Shown piece by piece: positions 30,520-39,329 of a stretch of DNA of 64,000 nt; position 1 is the first letter of the stretch; every line of letters begins with the position of its first letter. Made by a program: the position numbers and the translations under genes. A model generated the notes under the pieces. That model searched no databases, was not told the DNA's origin, and worked only from the letters and a program-made list of their open reading frames with translations. Where the stretch lies: assembly GCF_030161875.1 (NCBI RefSeq), contig NZ_BSVA01000001.1:2418001-2482000 (forward strand). The letters run 5' to 3'. This DNA is from Homoserinibacter gongjuensis. GTDB taxonomy: Bacteria > Actinomycetota > Actinomycetes > Actinomycetales > Microbacteriaceae.

Positions 30520-30539
30520 CGTACGTGGTTCCACGTACG
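30520..30539. promoter_or_regulatory. Perfect 20-bp palindromic operator upstream of the chitinase gene
   Basis: CGTACGTGG (30520-30528) and CCACGTACG (30531-30539) are exact reverse complements separated by TT. The size and symmetry match binding sites of dimeric LuxR/FixJ-type HTH domains. It lies 14 bases after the LuxR gene and about 130 bases before the chitinase start. A possible -10 (TAGCGT, 30603-30608) follows. Confidence 0.65.
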
Positions 30540-30667
30540 GCGGTCGCGCTCCCACGGCTGATCATGTGGATCGTGCGGACGCGCGAGACGGCATCCCGGT
30601 CGTAGCGTGGCGCCACCTGGCGCGACGACGCTCCGGTCGCCGCGCCGACCTGAAGACAAGGATCGAC

Positions 30668-32494
30668 ATGACGAGAACGAGATTCCGCACGCGCGGCATC
30701 ATCGCCGCGCTCGCGACGGGTGCGATGGTGGCGACGCTTGCAGGAGTGACGTCGGGCTCCGCCATGGCGGCTCCGGAAGCGGCATCCGCCGCCCAGGAGA
30801 GCGCCGTGAACGGGTACCGCAACGTCGGGTACTTCGCGCAATGGGGGTGTACGCCCGCGGTTACAAGCTGAGCCAGCTCGACCGCTCGGGCGGCGCCGAC
30901 GACCTCACGCACATCAACTACGCGTTCGGCAACATCCACTACCAGAGCCTCGAGTGCTTCATCGCCAACAAGGCGCAGGGCACGGGGCCGAACGGCTCCG
31001 ACGGCGCAGGCGATGCCTGGGCCGACTTCGGCATGGGCTACTCGGCGGCCGACTCCGTCTCCGGTGTCGCCGACGCCTGGGACCAGCCGCTTGCCGGGTC
31101 GTTCAACCAGCTCAAGCAGCTCAAGGCGAAGCATCCGGGACTCAAGGCCCTGATCTCGATCGGCGGCTGGACCTGGTCGAAGAACTTCTCGGCGGCGGCC
31201 GCCACGGACGCCTCCCGCAAGAAGCTCGTGTCGAGCTGCATCGACCTCTACATCAAGGGCAACCTGCCCGTGATCGACGGACGCGGAGGCGCAGGTGCTG
31301 CAGCCGGCGTGTTCGACGGGATCGACATCGACTGGGAGTGGCCCGGATCGCCGAACGGCAATGTCGGCAACATCGTCGACGAGGCCAACGACCGCAACAA
31401 CTTCCGCCTGCTGCTGAAGGAGTTCCGCACGCAACTCGACGCGCTCGGCGCCCAGACGGGCAAGCACTACCTGCTCTCGGCGTTCCTGCCGGCCAACCCG
31501 GTCGACATCGCCGCCGGCGGCTGGAACGACCCCGAGATCTTCGACTACCTCGACTACGGCAACGTGCAGGGCTACGACCTGCACGGGGCATGGGACACCT
31601 CGCGCACCGGGCATCAGGCGAACCTCTATGACGACCCCGCCAACACGCTGCCCGCCGACAAGCGCTTCAGCGTCGACAAGGCCGTCAAGCAGTACGTGAA
31701 CGCGGGGATCGACCCGGTGCAGCTCGGTATCGGTCTTGCCGCCTATGGACGCGGATGGTCGGGGGTCGCGTCGTCGACTCCGTGGTCGTCGGCGTCGGGT
31801 GCCGCCCCGGCACCTACGAGGCGGGCATCGAGGACTACTACAAGCTGAAGTCGGTCGGCACGGAGTACTACAGCTCCTCGGTCGGCGCCGCCTGGCGCTA
31901 CGACGGATCGCGCTGGTGGAGCTACGACAACACGCAGACCGCGCACCAGAAGGCGCAGTACGTGCTCGACAACGGGCTCGGCGGCACGATGTGGTGGTCG
32001 CTCGACGGCGACCGCAACAACGAGCTCGTCTCGGCCGCGGCCGACACGCTGCGCAACGGGGTGCCCGGTGAGGGCGATCCGACCGATCCGACCGATCCGA
32101 CCGATCCGACCGATCCGACCGATCCGACCGATCCCACTGACCCGACCGATCCGACCGACCCGGGGACTGCACCTCGGCGGCCTGGAGCTCGAGCGCCGTC
32201 TACACGGGTGGTGCGACGGTGTCGTACGACGGCTCGGAGTACCGCGCTCTGTGGTGGACGCAGGGCGAGACGCCCGGCAGCGCCCAGGTGTGGGTGCTCG
32301 TGAGCGCGTGCGGTGACGACGGCTCCGACCCGGGCGACCCGGGCGACCCGGGAACGGCTCCCGCGTGGAGCTCGACCGCGGTGTACACCGCGGGTGACCT
32401 GGTGAGCTACCAGGGCGTGACCTACAAGGCGCTGTGGTGGACCCAGGGCGACGTGCCCGGCACCGCGCAGTGGGGGCCGTGGGCGCAGCAGTAA
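30668..32494 (+). CDS. Secreted GH18 chitinase with two C-terminal chitin-binding modules (three frame breaks)
   Basis: Reconstructed at 609 residues. A signal peptide (about 35 residues, ending near SAMA) leads into a GH18 barrel starting NGYRNVGYFAQWG. The DxxDxDxE motif is DGIDIDWEW, whose Glu is the proton donor; LISIGGWTWS and GLAAYGRGW are further family strands. A (Asp-Pro-Thr)n linker follows, then two similar CBM5/12 modules with AxYxxG and YRALWWTQGE/YKALWWTQGD. Breaks: G run 30843-30847, C run 31805-31808, G run 32162-32165, one base each. It hydrolyses chitin outside the cell. AAGGA precedes ATG 30668. Expression is probably controlled through the palindrome at 30520-30539. Confidence 0.93.
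32076..32160 (+). repeat. Nine-base tandem repeat coding a Asp-Pro-Thr linker
   Basis: About nine copies of the unit GATCCGACC in the + strand, some with a synonymous or ACT variant, encode the DPT linker between the chitinase catalytic barrel and its first chitin-binding module. Such tracts change copy number by slippage and often differ between strains. The repeat is purely coding, with no spacers. Confidence 0.85.
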
Positions 32495-32511
32495 GCAGTT
32501 CGCACGATGAC

Positions 32512-32545
32512 GCGCGGGCGTCCCGGGAGGCCGGGGCGCCCGCGC
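32512..32545. terminator. Bidirectional terminator hairpin between chitinase and MFS genes
   Basis: GCGCGGGCG (32512-32520) pairs perfectly with CGCCCGCGC (32537-32545) around a 16-base loop. It sits between the convergent 3' ends of the chitinase (32494) and the efflux transporter (32555) and can serve both. No long T-tract follows, as is common in high-GC actinobacteria. Confidence 0.65.
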
Positions 32546-32554
32546 TGTCGTGTC

Positions 32555-34020
32555 TCAGCTCGCGATGAGCTCGGGGGCCGCGTTCCCCGTGGCGCCGGCA
32601 GGGGCGGCCGCTCGGCGTGCGAGGCGTCCCGCGGGCAGCAGCAGGGCGGCGAGCGCGGTCGCGGCGACCACCGCGGCGCCGGTCGCGACGGCCGGCACCG
32701 CCGCATCCACGTATCCGGTCGCGGTGAGCTCGCCCCCGGCTCCCGTGAACACCGCCGTCAAGACGGCGATGCCGAGGGCGATGCCGATCTCGCGGATCGT
32801 CGAATTGGTGCCGGATGCCTTGGCCGTGTCCGCGGGCACGATGTGCGCCAACACCGCGGTCGAGGATGGGGCGAAGACGAGTCCCATGCCGATGCCCGCG
32901 AGGATGAACGCGCCGACGAGGTCGACGTACGGAACATCGGCCGACATCGTGAGAGCGAGCCAGGCGAGCGCCGTCGACTGCAGCACGAGTCCGCTCACGA
33001 TGAGCAGGCGCGTTCCCACCCGCGGTGCGATCGCCCCGGCGAGCGGCGCCACGAACATGGGCGCGAGCGTCCAGGGCATCGTGAGAACACCCGCCTCGAG
33101 GGGCGAGTATCCCTGCACGATCTGCAGGAACTGGATGAGGATGAAGACCGATCCGAACATGCCGAAGCTGAATCCGAGGCCCACGACGTTCGCGATCGTG
33201 AACGATCTGTCGCGGAACAGCCGGAGCGGCAGCAGCGGGGCCGAGGTGCGTCGCTGCCAGAGCACGAACAGCACGAGCAGCACGGCGCCTCCGATGAGAC
33301 CCGTGAGCACCTCGGCGCTCTCCCAGCCCGCGTCGTTGCCGCGCACGATGCCCCACACGAGCCCCAGCACCCCGAGGCCCGCGAGCACGACGCCGAGCAC
33401 ATCCGCGCGGAGGCGCTCGCCGAAGGGGTTCGGCAGGAGCGCGAGCACGAGCGGCACGGCGACGACGCCGATCGGCACGTTGAGCCAGAAGATCGCGTTC
33501 CAGTTCCAGCCCTCGACGACGGCGCCCCCGACGAGGGGCCCGACCGCGACGGCGAGACCGGCCATACCACCCCAGACGCCGATCGCGAGGGGCCGTCGGT
33601 GCGCGGGCACCGCTCCCGCCAGCAGGGAGAGCGAGAGCGGCATGATGGCGGCGCCGCCCAGCCCCTGGACGGCGCGCGCGATGATGAGCTGCGTCGGATC
33701 GGCAGCGAGAGCGGCGGCCGTCGAGGCGAGCGTGAAGAGCGCGATCCCGATCCCGAACACGGTGCGACGGCCGTAACGGTCGCCGAGCGCGACGGCCATC
33801 AGGATGAAGCTCGCGAACACGAGGGTGAAGGCGTTCATGAACCATTGCAGTTCCTCGATGCTCGCACCCAGATCGAGTCGGATCGCGGGCAGCGCGTTCG
33901 TCATGACGAGGTTGTCGAGGGTGGCCATGAACATCGGCAGGCCGGTGGCGATCAGCACGAGACCGAACGGCACGCGGCGCGCCGGGCGGGTCGCGGCATC
34001 CGGAGTGGGGGAGTGGACAT
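32555..34020 (-). CDS. MFS drug-efflux transporter, DHA2 (14-helix) type (one frame break at the start)
   Basis: A 488-residue major facilitator of the EmrB/QacA group, expected to export drugs using proton motive force. Motif A-like GDRYGRR follows the second helix, and motif C-like GPLVGGAVVEGWNWNAIFWLNVPIG is spread over helix 5-6. About 14 hydrophobic segments are visible. The best start is ATG at 34020, preceded by GGAG at normal spacing. It is linked to the body only if the G run 34007-34011 gains one base (MSTPPTPDAATRP). An in-frame start as read would lie at 34081, inside the operator region. Divergent from a TetR gene, its probable repressor. Confidence 0.88.
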
Positions 34021-34063
34021 GATGGCTCCGTGGGTCGATGGCGATCGGTTGTGGTAATCGGAT

Positions 34064-34099
34064 GATAACTAGCGGTGACATTAGTTATCGCTTGATAAC
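34064..34099. promoter_or_regulatory. Overlapping TetR-type operators in the MFS/tetR intergenic region
   Basis: GATAACTA (34064-34071) and TAGTTATC (34082-34089) form a perfect dyad with a 10-base spacer. GTTATC (34084-34089) and GATAAC (34094-34099) form a second perfect dyad with a 4-base spacer. The three half-sites therefore share one arm. The block is the most AT-rich DNA in the region and abuts the TetR start codon at 34100, so occupancy would silence both divergent genes. Confidence 0.75.
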
Positions 34100-34738
34100 A
34101 TGTCAAGCATGAAGATGACGGTGCCCGAAACGACGGGCACGCGCATGCGTGCCGACGAGCGTCGGGCGCTCGTGCTCGAGGCCGCGACGCAGGTCTTCGG
34201 AGAGCGCGGGTATCACGGGGCCACGACGGACGCCGTCGCGCGCGCGGCGGGCGTCAGCCAGCCGTACGTCGTGCGCATGTTCGGCAGCAAGGAGGCGCTG
34301 TTCATCGCGGTGCTCGACCGTGCGCTCGACCGCCTCATGGATACCTTCGCCGCGGCTGTCGAGCAGACTGACGCGGCCGTGGCGGCAGGCGACACCGAGA
34401 CGGTGACGCACTGCATCGCGCAGAACTACGTCGGACTGCTGGGTGACCGGGGGTTGCTGTTGAGCCTCATGCAGGCCTTCATGCTGGGCGCCGACCCCGT
34501 GATCGGCCCCGCCGCGCGCGCGGGGATGCGTCGCGTCTACGAGTTCCTGCGCGCGAACGCCGGCATGGGTCCGGGCGAGGCGCACGAGTTCCTCGCCATG
34601 GGCATGATGCTCAACACCCTTGTGGGGCTGCGCATGGCCGACGACTACGAGCGCGAGCCCGCCGTGCGCGAACTGCTCGACGAGGCGCTGCCCACCAAAC
34701 TGGACTTCCTGCTCTCGCTGCGGGACGCGGAGTCGTGA
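34100..34738 (+). CDS. TetR-family transcriptional repressor
   Basis: A 212-residue TetR regulator. The N-terminal HTH is VLEAATQVFGERGYHGATTDAVARAAGVSQPYVVRMFGSKEALF, read in pieces at about 22-65, with the usual G[YH]xG[AT]T turn. The C-terminal ligand domain carries hydrophobic helices and GMGPGEAHEFLAMGMMLN. ATG 34100 directly follows the operator block; an alternative ATG is at 34109. It probably represses the divergent drug exporter and itself, with release by an exported compound. Its stop overlaps the truB start (GTGA), so truB expression may partly follow this promoter. Confidence 0.9.
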   Translation: MSSMKMTVPETTGTRMRADERRALVLEAATQVFGERGYHGATTDAVARAAGVSQPYVVRMFGSKEALFIAVLDRALDRLMDTFAAAVEQTDAAVAAGDTETVTHCIAQNYVGLLGDRGLLLSLMQAFMLGADPVIGPAARAGMRRVYEFLRANAGMGPGEAHEFLAMGMMLNTLVGLRMADDYEREPAVRELLDEALPTKLDFLLSLRDAES

Positions 34739-35633
34739 CGAGCGGCATCCTGCTCGTCGACAAGCCGCAGGGCGTGACGAGCCACGACGTCGTGGCGCGC
34801 GCCCGTCGACTGCTCGGCACGCGCAAGGTCGGGCACGCCGGCACCCTCGATCCGATGGCGACCGGCCTGTTGCTGCTCGGCGTCGACAGCGCGACGCGCC
34901 TGCTCACCTACCTCGTCGGGCTCGACAAGGAGTACTTCGCCACCATCCGGCTCGGGGTCGCGACCGACACCGACGACGCCGAGGGCGAGCTCGTCGCGAC
35001 GGCCGACGCCTCGGGGGTCTCGGATGCGGCCGTCGCGGCCGGCGTCCTCGCGCTCACCGGTGCGATCCGGCAGGTGCCGTCGACCTTCAGCGCCATCAAG
35101 GTCGACGGCCGACGCGCCTACGACCGGGCGCGCGCGGGGAGGCGGTCGAGCTCGCCGCGCGGAACGTGACGATCCACGCCTTCGAACTGCTGGCATCCCG
35201 CCGAGAGGGCGCCGTCGTCGACCTCGATGTGCGGGTCGCGTGCAGCTCGGGCACCTATGTCCGCGCGCTGGCCCGCGACCTCGGTGCGGGACTCGGCGTC
35301 GGCGGCCACCTCACTGCGCTGCGGCGCACCCGGGTCGGCCCGTTCGGTGTCGCGGATGCCGTGCAGCTGCCCGACCCGCGCGAGCATCCGGATGCCGCGG
35401 CTCCCGCGCTGCTCGACGCCGCGGACGTCGCCGCCCAGCTGTTCCCCGTCGTACGCCTCGATGCCGACCAGACGCGCAATCTGGCGCACGGCAAGCGCGT
35501 CGAGCTCGCGGAGCCCGACGTGGACCTCGCCGCCGCCCTGACCCCGGAGGGCCGACTCGCGGCCCTCATCGAGTTGCGGCGCGGTCGCGCCCGCGTGCTG
35601 CTCGGCCTGCCCACCTCGGAGGTGCTCCCGTGA
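34735..35633 (+). CDS. truB: tRNA pseudouridine(55) synthase (one frame break)
   Basis: Makes pseudouridine 55 in the T-loop of tRNAs. GILLVDKPQGVTSHD is at the N-terminus, and the catalytic Asp lies in GHAGTLDPMATGLL (about residues 33-46). KEYFATIRLG, RQVPSTFSAIKVDGRRAYD and SSGTYVRALARDLG follow. The frame breaks at the G run 35136-35139; one G restores RARAGEAVELAAR. Reconstructed at 299 residues. The GTG start overlaps the tetR stop, an unusual upstream partner for truB, which normally follows rbfA. The next gene also overlaps its stop. Confidence 0.95.
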
Positions 35634-35998
35634 TCCTGCCGTTCACGCTCGTGCAACTCGCACTCGCCTGCCTCGTCGGGCTCGTGTGCGTCGTGCTGGG
35701 CCTCATCGGCCGCAAGCCGAACGACGTGACCGTGCTCGCGCTCGGCGTCGTCGAGGTGCTGCTGCTCGCGCAGATCGTCGCCGCCATCCTCGCTCCGGGC
35801 CTCGGCAACCCGCCGAGCGGCAGTCCGCTCGAGTTCTGGCTCTATCTCGTGTCGGCCGCGATCATCCCGCCGCTCGCGATCGTCTGGGCGCTCGTGGAGC
35901 GCACGCGCTGGTCGAATGTCGTGCTCGGCGCGGCCGCGTTCGCGGTCGCGGTGATGCTCTGGCGGATGGAGCAGATCTGGACCGTTCAGGGCATGTGA
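35630..35998 (+). CDS. Small four-helix membrane protein of unknown function
   Basis: A 122-residue protein with four predicted membrane helices and short loops (LVQLALACLVGLVCVVLGL, VTVLALGVVEVLLLAQIVAAIL, FWLYLVSAAIIPPLAIVWAL and a final VVLGAAAFAVAVML). GTG 35630 overlaps the truB stop, and GGAGG at 35617-35621 lies within the truB end at proper spacing. Similar small membrane proteins sit between truB and ribF in related actinobacteria. I do not recognise a function. Confidence 0.7.
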   Translation: MILPFTLVQLALACLVGLVCVVLGLIGRKPNDVTVLALGVVEVLLLAQIVAAILAPGLGNPPSGSPLEFWLYLVSAAIIPPLAIVWALVERTRWSNVVLGAAAFAVAVMLWRMEQIWTVQGM

Positions 35999-36062
35999 CC
36001 CGGGCTCCGTGCATCGCGCGCGAGCCGGTCGGCACGGGCGCCGCACAGTAGTCTTGAGCACG

Positions 36063-36493
36063 ATGTCTGCCCCATCCCGCCCCCGCGCGTCCGGCATCGG
36101 CCGCGTGCTCGTCGCCGTCTACGGTGTGCTGGCGATCGCCGCGCTCGGCCGCTCGACGTTCCAGATCATCGACCGCTTCGACGAGGCGCCCATCGCCTTC
36201 AGCCTGTCGGCCGTCGCGGCCGTGGTCTACGTGCTGGCGACCATCGCCCTCGCCGCAGGCTGGGACCGGCTCGCCTGGGTGACCGTGAGCTTCGAGCTCG
36301 CGGGGGTGCTGCTCGTGGGTGCGCTCTCGGTCTTCGCCCCCAGGTGCTCGGCCTCGACTCGGTGAACCCGTTCGGGCGTGAAGCGACGGTCTGGAGCGTC
36401 TTCGGCGCGGGCTACCTCTTCGTGCCGCTCGTGCTCCCGGTGCTCGGCATCCTGTGGCTGCGCTCGCGCACACGTGCCACGGTCGGGAACTGA
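36063..36493 (+). CDS. Four-helix membrane protein of unknown function (one frame break)
   Basis: Reconstructed at 143 residues with four hydrophobic segments: VLVAVYGVLAIAALG, FSLSAVAAVVYVLATIALAAG, WVTVSFELAGVLLVGALSVF and a last helix FVPLVLPVLGILWL. That last helix appears only after one C is added to the run 36337-36341. The joint PQVLGLDSVNPFGREATVWS reads smoothly and the repaired stop overlaps the ribF start (TGATG), supporting the repair. TAGTCT at 36049-36054 lies 8 bases before the ATG. The helix-helix-helix-VNPFG layout recalls small actinobacterial integral membrane proteins found upstream of ribF. Confidence 0.68.
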
Positions 36494-37446
36494 TGGAGTT
36501 CTTCGCCGGCATCGAGACGGTGCCCGCAGGGTTCGGACCGAGTGCCGTCACGATCGGCAAGTTCGACGGTGTGCACACGGGGCACCGTGCCGTGCTCGCG
36601 CGCCTGCGGCAGCTTGCGGCGGCGCGCGGGCTGACGTCGGCCGTGGTGACCTTCGATCGCCACCCGCTCGAGCTGCTGGCTCCCGCGTTCTGCCCGAGTG
36701 CCCTCGTGAGCAACGACCAGAAACGCGAACTGCTCGCGGCATCCGGCATCGATGCGACGCTCATGTTGACCTTCGATCAGCAGCTGGCAGACCTGGAGCC
36801 CGACGAGTTCGTACGCCGCGTGCTCGTCGAGGCGCTCGATGCGCGGGTCGTGCTCGCGGGCAGCGACTTCCGCTTCGGGCGGAAAGGGGCAGGCGACACC
36901 GCCGTTCTGCGCGAACTCGGCGCCCAGCACGGATTCGAGGTCGTGCTCATCGACGACGTGCGCACCGGCGAGGGGCAGGGCGCCGAACGGCGTGCGAGTT
37001 CGACGTGGGTGCGCGAAGCCCTCGGATTCGGGCGGGTGGAGGAGGCGGCGCGCGTGCTCGGGCGCCTGCCCACCGTGCGTTCGACGGTCATCGCGGGCGA
37101 GCGTCGGGGACGCGAGCTCGGGTATCCGACGGCCAATCTCGACCCCGCGCGTCTCGAAGGCTTCCTCCCCGCCGATGGCGTCTACGCCGCGTGGGCGACG
37201 GTCGACGGCGCGCGGTATCCGGCGGCGGTGTCGATCGGCAACAACCCGACCTTCGACGGCGTGCCACAGCACCAGGCCGAGGCCCACCTGCTCGATGTCG
37301 ATCTCGACCTCTACGGGCGCACGATCGAGCTCGCCTTCGTCGCCCGGCTGCGGGGCATGACGCGATTCGACGGTCTCGACGCCCTCATCGCGGCCATCAG
37401 CTCGGATGCGGACGCGGCACGCCGCATCCTCGCGGAGAGTGCATGA
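36493..37446 (+). CDS. ribF: Bifunctional riboflavin kinase / FAD synthetase
   Basis: Makes FMN from riboflavin and FAD from FMN. The N-terminal adenylyltransferase domain has TIGKFDGVHTGHRAVL (about 20-35; normally GNFDGVHRGH), VVTFDRHP, and AGSDFRFGRKGAGD. The C-terminal kinase domain has GRELGYPTANL, PADGVYAAW and SIGNNPTF. At 317 residues it is full length. It is translationally coupled to both neighbours (TGATG upstream, ATGA downstream). No FMN riboswitch can fit, because the upstream gene overlaps it. Confidence 0.95.
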   Translation: MEFFAGIETVPAGFGPSAVTIGKFDGVHTGHRAVLARLRQLAAARGLTSAVVTFDRHPLELLAPAFCPSALVSNDQKRELLAASGIDATLMLTFDQQLADLEPDEFVRRVLVEALDARVVLAGSDFRFGRKGAGDTAVLRELGAQHGFEVVLIDDVRTGEGQGAERRASSTWVREALGFGRVEEAARVLGRLPTVRSTVIAGERRGRELGYPTANLDPARLEGFLPADGVYAAWATVDGARYPAAVSIGNNPTFDGVPQHQAEAHLLDVDLDLYGRTIELAFVARLRGMTRFDGLDALIAAISSDADAARRILAESA

Positions 37447-38739
37447 CGATCCGCTCCCTCTGGGCGGGTCGTGCTCTGGCGCTCCTCGGCGTGCTGCTGG
37501 TGGCGCTCAGCCTGCGCACGCCGGTGGCGGCGATGTCGCCGATCCTCGACAGGATCGGCTCGGAGATCCCCTCGATGCCTTCGTGCTCGGGCTCATCGCC
37601 GCGGCACCGCCGCTCGCGTTCGCGGCGAGCAGTGTCGTCGCGCCGCTCGTCGCCCGCCGACTCGGTCTCGAACCGGCTCTCGTCGCCTCCTCCTGGCGAT
37701 GATGCTCGGGCACCTGTTCCGCGCCGTCGCGCCCGAGCAGGTGACGCTCGTGCTCGGCACGGTTCTGGCCTTGCTGGGAGTCGGCATCGGCAACGTGCTG
37801 CTGCCGCCCATCGTGCGTCGGTACTTCCCCGATCGCGTGGGGCTCATCACCTCGCTGTATGCGACCCTCATGTCGGTGTCGACGGCGGTGCCGGCGCTCG
37901 TCGCCGTGCCGGTCGCCGATACCGCGGGATGGCGTGTGTCGCTCGCGATGTGGCTGCTCGTCTCGCTCGTGGCCGCGGTGCCGTGGGTCGGCATCCTGCT
38001 CCGACGCCGCCCCGGATGGCATGCCGGATCGGCCCGCTCCGTGGAGCCGGAGCGCACGGGGCCCATCGAGCTCGGCGCGATCGAGCTGGGCGACGTGCAG
38101 TCGGCCGGGGCTACGGCCGCCCTCGCGCGGCGTGCGGTGCCCGCGCGACGCGGGCGGCGGATGCTGCGCTCTCCCACGGCCTGGGCAATCAGTGTCACCT
38201 TCGGATCGGCGAGCCTCGGCGCCTACGCGTGCATCGCCTGGCTCCCTCAGCTGCTCGTGGATCGCGCGGGGGTCAGCGAGGCGGATGCGGGAGCCCTGCT
38301 CGCCCTCTATGCGTTCATGGGGTTCCCTGCCGGGCTTCTCGTGCCGGTGCTCGTCGCGCGTTTCCCGCGGGGCGCCACCTGGATGGCGCTGCTCGGCGCG
38401 GTGTTCTTCGTCGTGGGCTATGTCGGCCTGCTCGTGGCGCCCGCGGCGGCTCCCGCGGCCTGGGTCGCGAGCGCAGGGCTCGGGCCGATGCTGTTCCCGC
38501 TCGCACTCGTGCTCATCAACCTGCGATCGGCCGCGCCCGGCACCACGATCGCGCTCTCGGGCTTCGTGCAGACCGCGGGGTACATCCTCGCGGCGATCGG
38601 GCCGTTCGTCGTCGGCTTGCTGCACGACGCGACGAGCGCCTGGACAGTGCCCCTCGTCTTCATGCTCGCGGTCGTCGTGCTGGTCGTGCCGGCAGCGGGG
38701 ATCCTCGCGCGCGGACGCACGGTCGACAGCGAACTCTGA
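37443..38739 (+). CDS. MFS transporter of the cyanate/nitroimidazole (CynX/NimT) type (two frame breaks)
   Basis: Reconstructed at 432 residues with about 12 membrane helices. The start LRTPVAAMSPILD is typical of the CynX/YeaN/NimT group, as are GNVLLPPIVRRYFPDRVGLITSLY (helix 4) and LINLRSAAPGTTIALSGFVQTAGY in the second half. Substrate unknown. Breaks lie at the C run 37568-37571 (restoring IPLDAFVLGLIAAAPP) and near 37690 (restoring ASLLAMMLGHL). The ATG overlaps the ribF stop, so it is in the truB-ribF transcription unit although functionally unrelated. Confidence 0.85.
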
Positions 38740-38786
38740 GCTCGGGATGCGGGTGCGTGTCGGGCGCGACGCGTACCGTTGACCTC

Positions 38787-39227
38787 GTGGACGCGATCCG
38801 GATCGCACGCGAGCTGGACCTCCCGCGCGGCATCGTGTGGGAGGCACTCGTCGACGCCGATCTCGTGAGCGGGTGGCTGCATCCGGTGCACCGCCTGGTC
38901 ACGGGTACGAGCCCCGTCGAGTTCCGCGAGCCCGACGACCCCGCGGCGCCGGCGGTGCTCGAGGTCATCTCGCCCTCGTTCGGCGACGTGCGCATCGCGC
39001 TCATCCGCCTCGACGGGGGTACGCGCGGCGAATCGACGCGACTCGAACTGAGCGTGAGCGATGAGTGGGGCCGCCGCTCGGAGCGCGAGGCGCTGTGGGC
39101 GCTGCGTCTCGAGCAGTTGCACGCGCTCCTCCGCGGCCACCCCGTCGACTGGGGGAGTTGGCCGCGGCGGCACCGGGCGGCGGATGCCGAGGCGCGCGCA
39201 GAGGCCGCGTTGCGTCCCGCGCGCTGA
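38787..39227 (+). CDS. SRPBCC / AHSA1-like domain protein
   Basis: A 146-residue small protein with the START-like SRPBCC fold pattern: RELDLPRGIVWEALVDADLVSGWLHP (first strand-helix), PVEFREP and AVLEVISPSFGDVRIALIRL (beta sheet), and the long C-terminal helix REALWALRLEQLHALLRG. Such proteins bind hydrophobic ligands or, in the AHSA1 group, contact chaperones; the specific role is unknown. The GTG start has TACCGT (38774-38779) 7 bases upstream. It is separate from the regulator gene that follows. Confidence 0.78.
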   Translation: MDAIRIARELDLPRGIVWEALVDADLVSGWLHPVHRLVTGTSPVEFREPDDPAAPAVLEVISPSFGDVRIALIRLDGGTRGESTRLELSVSDEWGRRSEREALWALRLEQLHALLRGHPVDWGSWPRRHRAADAEARAEAALRPAR

Positions 39228-39258
39228 TCGCGCATCCGTGCCGCGGCATCCCCCCGAC

Positions 39259-39272
39259 TGCTCATGTGAGCA
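39259..39272. promoter_or_regulatory. Short palindrome upstream of the SorC-type regulator
   Basis: TGCTCA and TGAGCA are perfect 6-base complements separated by TG (14 bp in total), about 58 bases before the regulator start. It is a plausible self-regulatory operator of the SorC-type protein controlling the deoC operon. Length and position are suggestive only. Confidence 0.4.
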
Positions 39273-39329
39273 CACACGCACGCGGATGTTGTCGCGTCGC
39301 GGCGGCCGGGCTACCGTCGAGGGGGAGAC

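Noticed and set aside
32076..32160. Nine-base repeats resembling an array
   Set aside because: They have no spacers, keep frame, and encode the Asp-Pro-Thr linker of the chitinase; not CRISPR.
32507..34057. Open frame of 516 codons opposite the efflux gene
   Set aside because: Low-complexity Glu/Arg/His composition mirrors the antisense of a membrane protein; no motif and no separate promoter.
36300..36492. FMN riboswitch before ribF
   Set aside because: The preceding gene overlaps the ribF start, and no conserved FMN aptamer segments are visible.
36378..39227. Single open frame of 949 codons
   Set aside because: It merges out-of-frame stretches of ribF with the true start of the MFS gene and the SRPBCC protein; the parts belong to separate genes in different frames.
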